The notes: generated from the sequence alone by a model not told the origin. Positions 1 to 8,986 are shown, counted from the stretch's first letter. The stretch is DNA of 64,000 nt from Polaromonas sp. (GCA_028291985.1 JAQGNE010000008.1:46065-110064), one strand, 5' to 3'. Made by a program: numbers and translations.

Positions 1-57
1 CAGAGGCGGCAGGTGCCGCTGCTGACGCCGGTGGCGGCCGAGCAGGCCATCGGCTGA
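1..57 (+). CDS. 3-prime end of an unidentified gene cut by the window edge
   Basis: An open frame runs from the first base to a TGA at 55-57 and would encode an 18-residue C-terminus ending AEQAIG. It converges on the ROK kinase, whose stop lies 25 bases further on. The piece is too short to identify. Calling it coding rests only on the open frame and the tight convergent layout. Confidence 0.35.
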   Translation, partial: QRRQVPLLTPVAAEQAIG

Positions 58-82
58 TCGCGTGTGCTTGCCGCCCGGCGAG

Positions 83-1093
83 CTAGCTGACCAGTGCCAG
101 CGCGGCGTAGTCGCCAACCTTTTCGCCCAGCCCGGCCGGTAGCAGCTTCACGCCCTCGGTCAACGATGCGAGCTTGCCGTCCAGCTGTGCCTGCAGGCGC
201 GGCAGCAACAGATCGCGGTTGTTGCAAAACACACTGCCGCCCAAGCTGATGGCCTGCAGGTCCAGCGTGATCACCAGGTTATACAAAGCCCGCCCCAGCA
301 CCCGGCATAATTCATCAATAATAGCCACAGCCCTTGTATTTCCTTCTGTGGCAGCTATTAATAACGTAGCAGCATCTGCATAGCCCTGGCTTGCAAACCG
401 CCGCGCGATGGCATTACCCGCCACCAGCGCCTCCACGTCACCGGTGTTGCCGCAGCCGCACAGTGCGTCGTCGTTATCGCTCACGAACATATGGCCGGCA
501 TGGCCCGCATTGCCGTGCTTGCCGCGCAGCACGCGCCCGTCCACACACAGGCCCATGCCGATACCGGTGCTCCAGGTCACATAGGCGCAGTTATCCACCC
601 CCTGCAGCGCGCCCCAGCGGCGCTCGGCTTCCAGTGCGGCAACACAGTCGTTCTCGATGCGTACCGATGAAAACACCGCCCGCAAGGGCGCTTCGAGCGG
701 CAGGCTGAGCCAGTCATTCGGCAGCCCGCGCGCCGGCCCGGCCATACCGCCGCATATATTGGGCGCCACCAGTTCAAGCCTGCCGGAGCGCAGCGCAAAC
801 GGCCCGCAGGAGGCGACGCCCACTGCGGCCAGCGCCGAGCGCGGCAAGCCCGCTTCGGCGCAGCTGGTGTCGATGAGCCGCAGCACCTGCTGGCTTAAGG
901 CGTCGGAAGTGCCTTCTTTCACAGTCAACTCGGTGATACGGCTTTTGGTGCCGGCCGCATCAAAGATGCTGACCGCGATCTTGGTGCCACCAATATCGAC
1001 ACCGGCAACCGGCGCCGCGCCTGGCGCAAGCCCGGGACGGACAGCCTGGGGTTGAAGCTTGCCTGCAGAAGAGATGGCGGAAGCTGATGTCAA
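83..1093 (-). CDS. ROK family sugar kinase, NanK-like
   Basis: This 336-residue protein belongs to the ROK (repressor, ORF, kinase) family and should phosphorylate a hexose or N-acyl hexosamine using ATP. The phosphate-binding motif GVDIGGTK is at residues 31-38, the catalytic aspartate lies in IENDC at about 146-150, and the zinc-site cysteines are in CGCGNTG at 212-218. There is no N-terminal helix-turn-helix, so it is a kinase and not a repressor. The position usually occupied by Glu in GExGH is His here (GHAGH, about 197-201), as in NanK-type N-acetylmannosamine kinases. The substrate therefore cannot be fixed by motif alone. The first 29 residues look like a loose extension. A candidate interspersed-repeat copy overlaps codons for about residues 240-260. 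Confidence 0.85.
   Translation of the reverse strand: MTSASAISSAGKLQPQAVRPGLAPGAAPVAGVDIGGTKIAVSIFDAAGTKSRITELTVKEGTSDALSQQVLRLIDTSCAEAGLPRSALAAVGVASCGPFALRSGRLELVAPNICGGMAGPARGLPNDWLSLPLEAPLRAVFSSVRIENDCVAALEAERRWGALQGVDNCAYVTWSTGIGMGLCVDGRVLRGKHGNAGHAGHMFVSDNDDALCGCGNTGDVEALVAGNAIARRFASQGYADAATLLIAATEGNTRAVAIIDELCRVLGRALYNLVITLDLQAISLGGSVFCNNRDLLLPRLQAQLDGKLASLTEGVKLLPAGLGEKVGDYAALALVS
312..370. repeat. Candidate copy of the 60-70 bp interspersed repeat, inside the ROK gene
   Basis: The stretch holds an ATAATAGC block, a GCCCTTGTAT block and a GCAGCTATTAATA block, in the order seen in intergenic copies. It is in frame in the kinase gene, and the encoded segment still fits the family, so this copy is less certain than the intergenic ones. 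Confidence 0.4.
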
Positions 1094-1181
1094 TTGGAAT
1101 CCTCAAAATGAAAAACAGATGTGAAGGCGATGGCGGCAGTCGCCAGCAAACGCCTTGCTCGAACGTTGGCGAAACATTTGC

Positions 1182-2330
1182 CTAGAGCGTGTGGCATCGG
1201 TCCCCTTGCGAAAAACCGTCCGCGTGCCAACCGCTATAGGGTTTGCCGGGCTTGTCCGCAGCAAAGCCGACCACCTTGAACAGCTCGCCCATCTCGTGCT
1301 CGTTGACCAGCTTTTGCACCATGGCGCGCTCGGCAATACCGGCCTGGTCAAGTCCATCGATCAGGCCGCAGTTCAGCAGGAACCGGCCCTGCCCGGTATA
1401 GCCCAGAACCCGCAGCCCGGCCTCTTGCCCCGCCAGCGCAATGCCGGTGAAGTTGACATGCGCGGTGATGTCTTTCAGACCCACATCGGCCAGCGGGTCG
1501 GTGTCGGCCATATGGTTGCGGTGGCACATCAGGGTGCCCATGCTGCGCTGGGGATGGTAGTACTCATGCTCCGGAAAGCCGTAGTCGAACATGAAAATTG
1601 CGCCTGCCTCCAGCCGGTCTGCCAGCGTGCGCACAAAGCCTTCAGCCGCGGGATGGATCTCGGTCAGGTAATCATGCCCGCCCGCCACTTCAAAGGGTGG
1701 CCGAAGCCTGGTGGCCTGATCGGCCCAGCCAAAGGTGCCCGCCTGCAGCACCACACCACGCTCATGCCAGCAGCCACCCAGGCGAGCCAGCAGTTTTACC
1801 GGCATGGCATCCAGCACCTCGTTGCCCACAACCACGCCCTGCATGGGTGTGGGTAGCTCGGTCACCCAGCGCACCTTGTCAGCGAAGGACTGCAGGCGCA
1901 GACGCTGGCGCTCGCGCAGGCTGCCTGACAGGTCAACAATGCTGTAGCGCGAGACGGCGTCGCCCAGGTTTTGCAGCAACTGGCCAGCCAGCGCGCCAGA
2001 ACCCGCGCCAAACTCCCACACCTCGGTGGTCGCGGTTGCGGTCAAGGCTTGCCGCACCTGCACCGCCAACGCGCGGCCAAAATGCGGCGACATCTCCGGC
2101 GCGGTCGCAAAATCACCGCCGCCACTGGCTGTGGCAGAAGGCATCATGCTGAATTTGGGCAGGGCATTCTCGTAATAGCCCCAACCAGGCGTGTACAACG
2201 CCATTTCCATGAATTGATCAAACGCCAGCCAGTCACCGTTTGCCGCGATGGCGTTGCCGATGTGTGCGTGAAGGCTGGTCGGTAAAATGATGGGTTCGCT
2301 GGTTTTTGTCACCTGGCAATTGTCTGTCAT
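1182..2330 (-). CDS. Class I SAM-dependent methyltransferase, MidA/NDUFAF7 family
   Basis: The 382-residue product matches the MidA/NDUFAF7 family (formerly DUF185). Its eukaryotic members methylate an arginine of respiratory complex I subunit NDUFS2; the bacterial target is not established. The SAM-binding glycine-rich motif EFGAGSGALA is at residues 106-115, and the N-terminal block with FDQFMEMALYTPGWGYY is typical of the family. I place the start at the ATG at 2330 because the open frame upstream of it runs into the divergent reductase gene. Only 63 bp separates the two starts, so they share a promoter region. Confidence 0.85.
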   Translation of the reverse strand: MTDNCQVTKTSEPIILPTSLHAHIGNAIAANGDWLAFDQFMEMALYTPGWGYYENALPKFSMMPSATASGGGDFATAPEMSPHFGRALAVQVRQALTATATTEVWEFGAGSGALAGQLLQNLGDAVSRYSIVDLSGSLRERQRLRLQSFADKVRWVTELPTPMQGVVVGNEVLDAMPVKLLARLGGCWHERGVVLQAGTFGWADQATRLRPPFEVAGGHDYLTEIHPAAEGFVRTLADRLEAGAIFMFDYGFPEHEYYHPQRSMGTLMCHRNHMADTDPLADVGLKDITAHVNFTGIALAGQEAGLRVLGYTGQGRFLLNCGLIDGLDQAGIAERAMVQKLVNEHEMGELFKVVGFAADKPGKPYSGWHADGFSQGDRCHTL

Positions 2331-2393
2331 CGACAAAAACCCACCGCATTTCGCGGCGACCCGCGCCCTTGCGCCCTCGCATCCCAAACTCTC

Positions 2394-3185
2394 ATGCAAA
2401 CTGCAGCCAGACCGCCCGTTGTTCTTGTTACCGGTGCCGCCAGACGGCTGGGCCGCGAGATTGCGCTGGCGCTGGCTGGCGCAGGCTGGCAGGTGGCGGT
2501 TCATTACCGCGGCTCTGAAGAAGACGCTATAAAAACAGTAGCCGAATGCGCACGTCTTTCGGGGGCTTCAGCCCGATTTTGTTGTGATTTGAACGATGAG
2601 GACGCTGTGCGCGGCCTGCTGCCGAGCGTGGTCGTGGAGTTCGGCCGGGTTGATGCGCTCGTCAACAGCGCATCGACTTTTGAGCATGACAGTGCTGTCA
2701 GTTTCAGTTTTGCCACGCTTGAAAAACACATGCGCAGCAATACCGCTGCGCCCATCATCCTGGCGCAGGCGCTGCACACGCATGTGGCATCCAGAACAAC
2801 CGGCGATGCGCCAGCCATGGCCGGCGCGAGCGCTGTGGTGAACCTGCTGGACCAGAAACTCTGGAACCAGAACCCGGACTTTTTGAGCTACACCCTGTCA
2901 AAGGCAGCGCTGGCGGCCGCCAACACCATGCTGGCGATGGCGCTGGCCCCGCTGGTACGGGTGGTCGGCGTCGCGCCAGGGCTGACGCTGACCAGCCATA
3001 TGCTCAGCGAGGTGCAGTTTCAGGCGCTGCACAGGCTGTCACCGCTGGGGCGCTCCTCGACGCCTGCCGATGTGGCAGCGGCCGTAAAGTTTGCGCTGGA
3101 AAACCGCTCGATCACCGGCACGACGCTGCTGGTCGACGGTGGCCAGCACCTCATGAGGTTTGAGCGCGATTTCTCACTGATGTGA
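2394..3185 (+). CDS. SDR-family oxidoreductase, FolM/pteridine reductase-like
   Basis: This 263-residue short-chain dehydrogenase has the TGAARRLG nucleotide-binding motif at residues 13-20. The Arg-containing form of this motif marks the PTR1/FolM branch, which reduces dihydrofolate or dihydrobiopterin with NADPH. The catalytic YxxxK appears as SYTLSK. The gene lies 48 bp upstream of folB, which supports a role in pterin/folate metabolism. It ends in a typical SDR tail (LLVDGGQHL). The function follows from family and context and is not proven. Confidence 0.85.
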   Translation: MQTAARPPVVLVTGAARRLGREIALALAGAGWQVAVHYRGSEEDAIKTVAECARLSGASARFCCDLNDEDAVRGLLPSVVVEFGRVDALVNSASTFEHDSAVSFSFATLEKHMRSNTAAPIILAQALHTHVASRTTGDAPAMAGASAVVNLLDQKLWNQNPDFLSYTLSKAALAAANTMLAMALAPLVRVVGVAPGLTLTSHMLSEVQFQALHRLSPLGRSSTPADVAAAVKFALENRSITGTTLLVDGGQHLMRFERDFSLM

Positions 3186-3233
3186 GCACCGGTTCCTACA
3201 GATTCACCCCTTCACCCACAGCAGACTGACACC

Positions 3234-3605
3234 ATGTTCAACACCAGGGGAACCCAGATCCTCACGCTGACCGGACTTCGCTTTGATGCCAATCTCGGAA
3301 TTCTCGAGCAGGAAAAAGCAGCGCCCCAGCCGATTCAGGTTGATGCCGAACTGAACCTCGGCACCCAGCCCATGATGCCCAGCGACGACGACATCAACCA
3401 TGTGCTGGACTACCGCAAGGTGCGCCAGATCATCATCGTCGAATGCACAGCCGAGCATGTCAACCTGCTCGAAAGCCTGATCGGCAAGCTGGCGCACCGG
3501 CTGATGCTGCTGCCAGGTGTGCTGGGTGTACGGGTGAAGATTGCGAAACTTGAAATATTTGACGACTGCGAAGTAGCGATTCGTGTCGAGACAGGACAGT
3601 GGTGA
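3234..3605 (+). CDS. folB: Dihydroneopterin aldolase
   Basis: The 123-residue protein has the length and layout of FolB, which converts 7,8-dihydroneopterin to 6-hydroxymethyl-7,8-dihydropterin and glycolaldehyde in folate synthesis. Visible family features are the N-terminal [17 protein letters not shown] block, with the conserved Glu before the QPI strand, the DYRKV segment, and the [13 protein letters not shown] helix. It follows the FolM-like gene and is followed 4 bp later by ttcA, so the three are probably co-transcribed. Confidence 0.9.
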   Translation: MFNTRGTQILTLTGLRFDANLGILEQEKAAPQPIQVDAELNLGTQPMMPSDDDINHVLDYRKVRQIIIVECTAEHVNLLESLIGKLAHRLMLLPGVLGVRVKIAKLEIFDDCEVAIRVETGQW

Positions 3606-3609
3606 CAAC

Positions 3610-4608
3610 ATGGGCGCACAGGACATGAATGCAGCAGCATGGGATGAGGCAATCAGCCTGCATGAGCGCGAGGAAAGCTCGGCACGCGTGCAGAACACCC
3701 TGAAGATCGAGCGGGAGGATCACAAGCTCGAAAAGCGCCTGTGCCGGGAGGTCGGCCGCGCGATTGTTGACTTCAACATGATTGAGGAAGGCGACAAGGT
3801 CATGGTGTGCGTGTCGGGCGGCAAAGACAGTTATGCCATGCTGGACATCCTGCTCAAGCTGCAAAAACGCGCACCCATCAACTTCAGCCTGGTTGCCGTC
3901 AACCTGGACCAGAAGCAGCCCGGCTTTCCCGAGCATGTGCTGCCCGGGTATCTGGCAAAGCTGGGCGTGCCGTACCACATCGAAAACCAGGACACTTACA
4001 GCATCGTCAAGCGCGTGATTCCCGAGGGCAAGACGCTGTGTTCACTCTGCTCCCGGCTGCGCCGGGGCATTTTGTACCGGGTGGCGGGCGAGCTGGGCGC
4101 GACCAAGGTGGCGCTGGGCCATCACCGTGACGACATGCTGCAGACGTTTTTCCTGAACATGTTTTTTGCCGCCAAGCTCAAGGGCATGCCGCCCAAGCTG
4201 GTGAGCGATGACGGCAAGAACATCGTTATCCGGCCGATGGCCTATGTCACCGAGAAAGACCTGACACGCTGGGCGCAGGTGCGTGACTTCCCCATCATTC
4301 CCTGCACGCTGTGCGGCAGCCAGGAAAATCTGCAGCGCAAGCAGGTTGGCAACATGCTGCGCGAGTGGGACAAAAAATTTCCGGGCCGTCTGGAAAACAT
4401 GTTTAGCGCCCTGCAAAACATCGTGCCCTCGCACCTGATGGACGGCAAGCGGCATGACTTCAAGGGTATTCGCACCACCGGCGTTGCCGAGCCGGATGGC
4501 GACAGGGCTTTTGACGACGAAGCATTCAGGGAGCCTTTTGCTACAGGCAGCAGGGCCGGCATGCCGGGGCTGTCGGTGGTGGAGTTCAACCGCCCGGCGC
4601 TGGGTTAA
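3610..4608 (+). CDS. ttcA: tRNA 2-thiocytidine(32) synthetase
   Basis: TtcA thiolates cytidine 32 of certain tRNAs using ATP and a [4Fe-4S] cluster. The 332-residue protein shows the PP-loop SGGKDS at residues 69-74 and two CxxC pairs (CSLC and CTLC) that hold the cluster with a third Cys. The ATG at 3610 lies just after the folB stop; an in-frame ATG at 3583 would overlap folB, and another at 3625 is also possible. The final 30 or so residues (after [10 protein letters not shown]) are a variable tail containing a segment rich in Asp and Phe. Confidence 0.93.
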   Translation: MGAQDMNAAAWDEAISLHEREESSARVQNTLKIEREDHKLEKRLCREVGRAIVDFNMIEEGDKVMVCVSGGKDSYAMLDILLKLQKRAPINFSLVAVNLDQKQPGFPEHVLPGYLAKLGVPYHIENQDTYSIVKRVIPEGKTLCSLCSRLRRGILYRVAGELGATKVALGHHRDDMLQTFFLNMFFAAKLKGMPPKLVSDDGKNIVIRPMAYVTEKDLTRWAQVRDFPIIPCTLCGSQENLQRKQVGNMLREWDKKFPGRLENMFSALQNIVPSHLMDGKRHDFKGIRTTGVAEPDGDRAFDDEAFREPFATGSRAGMPGLSVVEFNRPALG

Positions 4609-4646
4609 GGCTGGCGCCTGCTTTTTTTACTGGATATGGAGGCCTT

Positions 4647-5285
4647 ATGAAACGAGTGATTGCAAGCGCTTTCTCAGTTGTCGCCATGGCATGGGTCATG
4701 ACCGGGTGTTCCGGCATGCGGGTGGTCGACAGCGATGTGACCGCGTTCTCGAACTGGCGCACTGCGCCGCCGTTGCCTGGAACCACCTACCGTTTCGAGC
4801 GCCTGCCGTCCCAGCAGGTGGCAGGTTCGCAGCAGGAGACGATCGAGGCGATGGCCCGCACAGCCCTGGCGAAAGTCGGCATGGTGCACAACCCCGCCAC
4901 GCCCAGCTACAGCGTACAGCTTGCCGTGAATGCCCAGACGGTTGACCGTGCGGCTTACGGCGGAGGTTTCGGCGGCTATGGCGGCTTTGGCGGAGGCTTT
5001 GGCGGTTTCGGCGGATCGGGTGTGTTTCTGGGTGGCGGAAGCCGTGGCGGCAGCATCGGTCTGTCGGTTCCCATCGGTATTTCCGAGCCCTACTACAAAC
5101 GGGAGCTGACGCTGCAGGTACGCGACCTTGGCAACAACCAGGTCGCCTACGAAACCCGCGCGGTGCATGACGGTGTGTGGCCCGACACGCTGAGCGTGCT
5201 GCCGGCCATGCTGGACGCAGCCTTGCTCGGATTTCCGCAGCCGCCTTCCGGCACGCGCCGCATCAACACCGAGATCCCGCGCTAG
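4647..5285 (+). CDS. DUF4136 lipoprotein with glycine-rich insert
   Basis: The 212-residue product starts with a lipoprotein signal peptide (lipobox VMTGC, acylated Cys at 21) and matches the DUF4136 family of envelope lipoproteins of unknown role. The mature part begins VVDSDVTAFSNW, a family hallmark. A Gly/Phe/Tyr-rich stretch at about residues 108-133 (repeated GGF and GGY) interrupts the domain and is probably a flexible surface loop. A purine-rich AUGGAGG-like site lies just upstream. The stop is 4 bp before the next gene. Confidence 0.8.
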   Translation: MKRVIASAFSVVAMAWVMTGCSGMRVVDSDVTAFSNWRTAPPLPGTTYRFERLPSQQVAGSQQETIEAMARTALAKVGMVHNPATPSYSVQLAVNAQTVDRAAYGGGFGGYGGFGGGFGGFGGSGVFLGGGSRGGSIGLSVPIGISEPYYKRELTLQVRDLGNNQVAYETRAVHDGVWPDTLSVLPAMLDAALLGFPQPPSGTRRINTEIPR

Positions 5286-5289
5286 CCTG

Positions 5290-5931
5290 ATGACCGAAGC
5301 CACCCGCATCATTGCCATTCGCCACGGTGAAACGCTTTGGAATGCCGCAACCCGTATTCAGGGCCAGCTGGATATTCCACTCAACGAGACGGGGCACCGC
5401 CAGGCCAGGCGCCTGGCTGCTGCCTTGAAAGACGAACCTATCACAGCGATCTATGCCAGCGATCTGGCACGGGCCCAGCAAACCGCCAGCTACCTGGCCA
5501 GCGAGCTGGGCCTGGCGGTGCGGCCGGAACCGGCCATTCGCGAACGCGGTTTCGGCGAGTTCGAAGGCAGGACCTTTGCTGAAATTGAAACCACGCTTCC
5601 CGAGCAGGCCCTGCGCTGGCGCACGCGCGACCCGGACTTTGCACCCGTGGGCGGCGAGTCGCTGATCGACCTGCGCAGCCGCGTGGTTGGCGCGGCCGGG
5701 CGCCTTGCTGCCAGCCACCCGGGCGAGCTGATCGTCATGGTGGCGCATGGTGGCGTCATGGACGTGCTGTACCGCGCGGCGACCCGGCTGGACATACAGG
5801 CACCGCGTACCTGGGCGCTGGGCAATGCTGCCATTAACCGCCTGCTTTGGACGCATCAGGGTTTCAGCCTGGTGGGTTGGGCAGATACCCAGCATCTTGA
5901 GGCAACACTGGACGACCAGATCACAGACTAG
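5290..5931 (+). CDS. Histidine phosphatase family protein (GpmB/CobC-like)
   Basis: This 213-residue protein belongs to the phosphoglycerate-mutase-like histidine phosphatases. The catalytic RHGE is at residues 11-14, the second Arg follows in YASDLARAQQTA, the acid Glu is in EPAIRERGFGEFEG, and the second catalytic His is in MVAHGGVM. Relatives dephosphorylate small phosphoesters rather than act as true cofactor-dependent mutases. The substrate cannot be read from the sequence. It is tightly spaced after the DUF4136 gene. Confidence 0.88.
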   Translation: MTEATRIIAIRHGETLWNAATRIQGQLDIPLNETGHRQARRLAAALKDEPITAIYASDLARAQQTASYLASELGLAVRPEPAIRERGFGEFEGRTFAEIETTLPEQALRWRTRDPDFAPVGGESLIDLRSRVVGAAGRLAASHPGELIVMVAHGGVMDVLYRAATRLDIQAPRTWALGNAAINRLLWTHQGFSLVGWADTQHLEATLDDQITD

Positions 5932-6016
5932 CTGCATGGGCCGCCATCAGGCGCTCCAGGCGTCATTTCCCAAACACTCACCTGGCCTCCAACGGAAGCC
6001 ATGCACTGACCCGCAC

Positions 6017-7186
6017 ATGAATACCCTGCAACGCCTGATCGGCCAGCCCGTCGGTCATATCGACACGCCAGCACTGGTCATCGACCTGGATGCCATGGAC
6101 CGCAACCTTGCCACCATGGCCAAGTTTGCCCGGACGCACAAGGTCAAGCTTCGCCCGCATGCCAAGATGCATAAGAGCGCAGAGCTTGCACGGCTGCAGA
6201 TCAAGAGCGGCGCCGTGGGTGTTTGCGTTCAAAAAACATCGGAGGCTGAAGCGCTGGTTGCCGGTGGTGTCTACGATATCTTCATCAGCAATGAGGTGGT
6301 TGCACCGCTCAAGCTGGCGCGTGTGGCCGCGCTGACCCGGCTGGCCCAGCAGCATGGCGGCAGGATCGCCATCTGTGTGGACAGCGTCGAGGGGGTCAAC
6401 CGCCTGGCGCATGTGATGAACGAGTCCCGCGCGGCCACGGGCGTTGCCACCACCATCGACGTGCTTATCGAGATCAATGTGGGCCAGAACCGGTGTGGTA
6501 TGGAACCCGGTGAGCCGGCGGTGGCCCTGGCGCTGGAGATTCGCAAGCACCCGCCGCTCAATTTTGTGGGCCTGCAGGCCTACCACGGCAGGGCGCAGCA
6601 CCTGCGGACCGTGGCAGAACGCCGCGCGGCCATTGCGGCGGCTGTCAAGGCAGCATCAGACACCCGACAACGGATAGAGGCGCAAGGGGTCGCCGTGGGC
6701 CTGATCACCGGCGCGGGCACCGGCACCTGCGCACTCGAAGCGGCCAGCGGGGTCTATGGTGAGCTGCAGGCCGGCTCCTACCTCTTTATGGATGCCGATT
6801 ACGGCGCCAACGAACGTGACGCCGCCGACCCGCGCTTCGAGCATGCGCTTTTTGTCAAAACCCAGGTCATGAGCGCACATGCAGGCCATGTGGTGTGCGA
6901 CGCCGGCCACAAGAGCCATGCCATCGACTCGGGTCTGCCGCAGGTGCATGCCTTCAGCGAGCGAAGCCGGCTGGAATATGCAAACGGCGGCGATGAGCAC
7001 GGCATCCTGCGGCCGGCAGCGGGCAGCAGCCGGCTGCCCTCACTCGGCAGCATGCTATGGCTGATTCCGGGTCACTGCGACCCTACGGTCAATTTGCATG
7101 ACCACCTGATCGGCGTACGCGGCGGTCTGCTAAAAGGTGTGGTGGAGCGCATCATCAAGGTCGACGGGCGCGGGGCGCTGACCTGA
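6017..7186 (+). CDS. DSD1-family PLP enzyme (D-threonine / 3-hydroxy-D-aspartate aldolase-like)
   Basis: The 389-residue protein has the fold-type III PLP barrel seen in alanine racemase followed by the D-serine dehydratase-like C-terminal domain. The PLP lysine is probably in RPHAKMHKS near residue 50. Metal-site candidates lie in the C-terminal CDAGHKSHAID and PGHCDPTVNLHDHL segments. Family members cleave D-threonine or 3-hydroxy-D-aspartate, or dehydrate D-serine; sequence alone does not separate these. The ATG at 6017 is chosen because upstream frame is overlapped by the preceding gene. Confidence 0.85.
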   Translation: MNTLQRLIGQPVGHIDTPALVIDLDAMDRNLATMAKFARTHKVKLRPHAKMHKSAELARLQIKSGAVGVCVQKTSEAEALVAGGVYDIFISNEVVAPLKLARVAALTRLAQQHGGRIAICVDSVEGVNRLAHVMNESRAATGVATTIDVLIEINVGQNRCGMEPGEPAVALALEIRKHPPLNFVGLQAYHGRAQHLRTVAERRAAIAAAVKAASDTRQRIEAQGVAVGLITGAGTGTCALEAASGVYGELQAGSYLFMDADYGANERDAADPRFEHALFVKTQVMSAHAGHVVCDAGHKSHAIDSGLPQVHAFSERSRLEYANGGDEHGILRPAAGSSRLPSLGSMLWLIPGHCDPTVNLHDHLIGVRGGLLKGVVERIIKVDGRGALT

Positions 7187-7211
7187 GCAACAGTGCCGCC
7201 TGCGCAGCTTT

Positions 7212-8276
7212 CTAGCCGAACATGTCGCCGGCAGCCGCTGGCGGGGCAACGCCGAGGTGCCGATAGGCGGCCAGCGTGGCGATGCGTCCCCGTGGCGTGC
7301 GCTGCAAAAACCCCTGCTGGATGAGATAAGGCTCGATCACATCCTCTATCGTGCCGGGTTCCTCGCCGATGCTCGCGGCAATGTTGTCGAGCCCGACCGG
7401 GCCGCCATCAAACCGGTGGATCACCGCTTCCAGCAGCTTGCGGTCCATGATGTCAAAGCCCTGGGGATCCACATCGAGCATCGCCAGCGCCCTGTGGGCA
7501 ATCTCCAGCGTGATATGGCCGGCGCCCTTGACGTCGGCATAGTCCCTTACCCGGCGCAACAGGCGATTGGCAATACGCGGCGTACCCCGTGAGCGGCGGG
7601 CAATCTCGAAACCGCCTTCAGCATCCATCGGCGCATCAAGCAGGGCGGCGCTGCGGGTCACGATGCGGGCCAGTTCATCGGGCGTATAAAACTCAAGCCG
7701 CGCAACGATGCCAAAACGGTCGCGCAGCGGGTTGGTCAGCATGCCGGCGCGGGTGGTGGCACCCACCAGGGTGAAGGGCTGCAGGTCAAGCTTGATGCTG
7801 CGCGCTGCCGGCCCTTCGCCGATCATGATGTCGATCTGGTAGTCCTCCAGCGCCGGATAAAGGATTTCTTCCACTACCGGGCTCAGCCGGTGAATCTCGT
7901 CGATAAAAAGAACGTCGTTCTTTTCCAGGTTGGTCAGCAGTGCTGCCAGATCTTTAGGCTTTTCAAGCACCGGTCCCGAGGTTTGCCGCATGTTGACGCC
8001 CAGTTCATGCGCGATGATGTGCGAAAGCGTGGTCTTGCCCAGGCCTGGCGGGCCGAACAGCAGCACGTGGTCTAGCGCCTCACTGCGTTTTTTGGCGGCA
8101 CCGATGAAGATTTCAAGCTGCTCCTTGATCTTGACCTGGCCGACATAGCTTTCAAACAGCTTGGGCCGCAAGGCGCGCTCGATGGCTTCCTCCCGCGGTG
8201 AATCCGTGGCCGCAGACATTACCCGGCGGGAGGACGGAATGTCGGGCATTGCAAAGTTATCGGTCTGGATTGACAT
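7212..8276 (-). CDS. ruvB: Holliday junction branch migration ATPase RuvB
   Basis: RuvB is the hexameric motor that drives Holliday junction branch migration with RuvA. The 354-residue protein has the family's normal length, a Walker [12 protein letters not shown], a Walker [13 protein letters not shown], the sensor region GATTRAGML and the C-terminal winged helix ending [16 protein letters not shown]. In most related genomes ruvB directly follows ruvA. Here a MazEF-type module separates them, with only 36 bp between the toxin stop and the ruvB start. Confidence 0.97.
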   Translation of the reverse strand: MSIQTDNFAMPDIPSSRRVMSAATDSPREEAIERALRPKLFESYVGQVKIKEQLEIFIGAAKKRSEALDHVLLFGPPGLGKTTLSHIIAHELGVNMRQTSGPVLEKPKDLAALLTNLEKNDVLFIDEIHRLSPVVEEILYPALEDYQIDIMIGEGPAARSIKLDLQPFTLVGATTRAGMLTNPLRDRFGIVARLEFYTPDELARIVTRSAALLDAPMDAEGGFEIARRSRGTPRIANRLLRRVRDYADVKGAGHITLEIAHRALAMLDVDPQGFDIMDRKLLEAVIHRFDGGPVGLDNIAASIGEEPGTIEDVIEPYLIQQGFLQRTPRGRIATLAAYRHLGVAPPAAAGDMFG

Positions 8277-8312
8277 GGAAAGAATCAGGTCACGATGGTT
8301 GGCTGATGTCGA

Positions 8313-8675
8313 TTAGGCCAGCAACTGGATCAGGTCATTGAGCTCGACACACGCTGATTTGAAGATGCTTTCGCGCACGGTTCCCCATGCATGGGTTCTG
8401 GCACCGCGCAAACGCCAATCCATGCTTTTGGGTTGGTTGCAAATGATATAGCTGGGCTCTTTGGCGCTGCGGCTGTTGTCGATAGCGAACGGGTTGGTGG
8501 CGTTATACGCCGCAGTGGACATGGGCAAACCGATGAGCAGCGACGTGCGCTCGTTGTAAGCTCGCGGGGTGAGCACCACCATGGGATGCACGTCCCGCAT
8601 TTCCTTTCCGGTCTGCGGATTGAAGTTGATCCAGATGATGTCGCGGCGGTCTGGCACCCACGGCCTGGCGGGCAA
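8313..8675 (-). CDS. mazF: MazF/PemK-family endoribonuclease toxin
   Basis: The product matches MazF/PemK toxins, sequence-specific mRNA interferases. Family features are VPDRRDIIWINFNPQTG, the HPMVVLTPRAYN strand and the closing CNQPKSMDWRLRGA block. The start is uncertain. I favour a TTG at 8675 that overlaps the antitoxin stop region, with GGAG nine bases upstream, giving 120 residues. ATG codons at 8711 and 8732 lie inside the antitoxin gene and would give longer forms. The gene sits between mazE and ruvB on the same strand, so read-through from or into the ruv genes is likely. Confidence 0.85.
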   Translation of the reverse strand: MPARPWVPDRRDIIWINFNPQTGKEMRDVHPMVVLTPRAYNERTSLLIGLPMSTAAYNATNPFAIDNSRSAKEPSYIICNQPKSMDWRLRGARTHAWGTVRESIFKSACVELNDLIQLLA

Positions 8676-8676
8676 C

Positions 8677-8934
8677 TTACCGGGCTCCGAACTCGGCACC
8701 GACAGCAGCATCGGCCATGATTTCTCCGCCATGCACCGCCGGGTCGTAAGCCTTGAGCTTTTGCGCCAGCGTGAGCCTGGGTGCTACTGCGCGCAATTCA
8801 AGACGGCCAGGCGCAATCACCTCAACCTGCAGCGGCGTGTCAGGCGTTATGTGCATCGCCTGCATCAACTCGCGACTCAGGCGGATGGCGTGGCTGTTGC
8901 CCCAGGCAGAAATGGACAAGGTGGTGGCGTTCAT
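8677..8934 (-). CDS. mazE: AbrB/MazE-type antitoxin
   Basis: This 85-residue protein begins with a SpoVT/AbrB swapped-hairpin DNA-binding domain (ISAWGNSHAIRLSRELM, close to the MazE pattern WGNSxAVRI). Its C-terminal tail should wrap the toxin. It should neutralise MazF and repress its own promoter together with the toxin. The start ATG at 8934 follows a 20-bp palindrome directly upstream. An upstream GTG or ATG would place the palindrome inside the coding region, which is unlikely for an operator. ruvA ends 52 bp upstream. Confidence 0.87.
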   Translation of the reverse strand: MNATTLSISAWGNSHAIRLSRELMQAMHITPDTPLQVEVIAPGRLELRAVAPRLTLAQKLKAYDPAVHGGEIMADAAVGAEFGAR

Positions 8935-8941
8935 GACTTCA

Positions 8942-8961
8942 GTATATCCATCGGGATATAC
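8942..8961. promoter_or_regulatory. Palindromic operator of the mazEF module
   Basis: A perfect 8-bp inverted repeat, GTATATCC and GGATATAC, is separated by four bases (ATCG) and lies 7 bp upstream of the mazE start. Such AT-centred palindromes are the usual autoregulatory sites of AbrB-type antitoxins. It also resembles a -10 region, so binding would block transcription. Confidence 0.75.
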
Positions 8962-8986
8962 ATTGGCAAGAACCACCCGGCGATAT

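Noticed and set aside
2521..2560. A further repeat copy inside the FolM-like gene
   Set aside because: Only a short CGCTATAAAAACAGTAGC-like block resembles the family, and the rest does not follow the block order.
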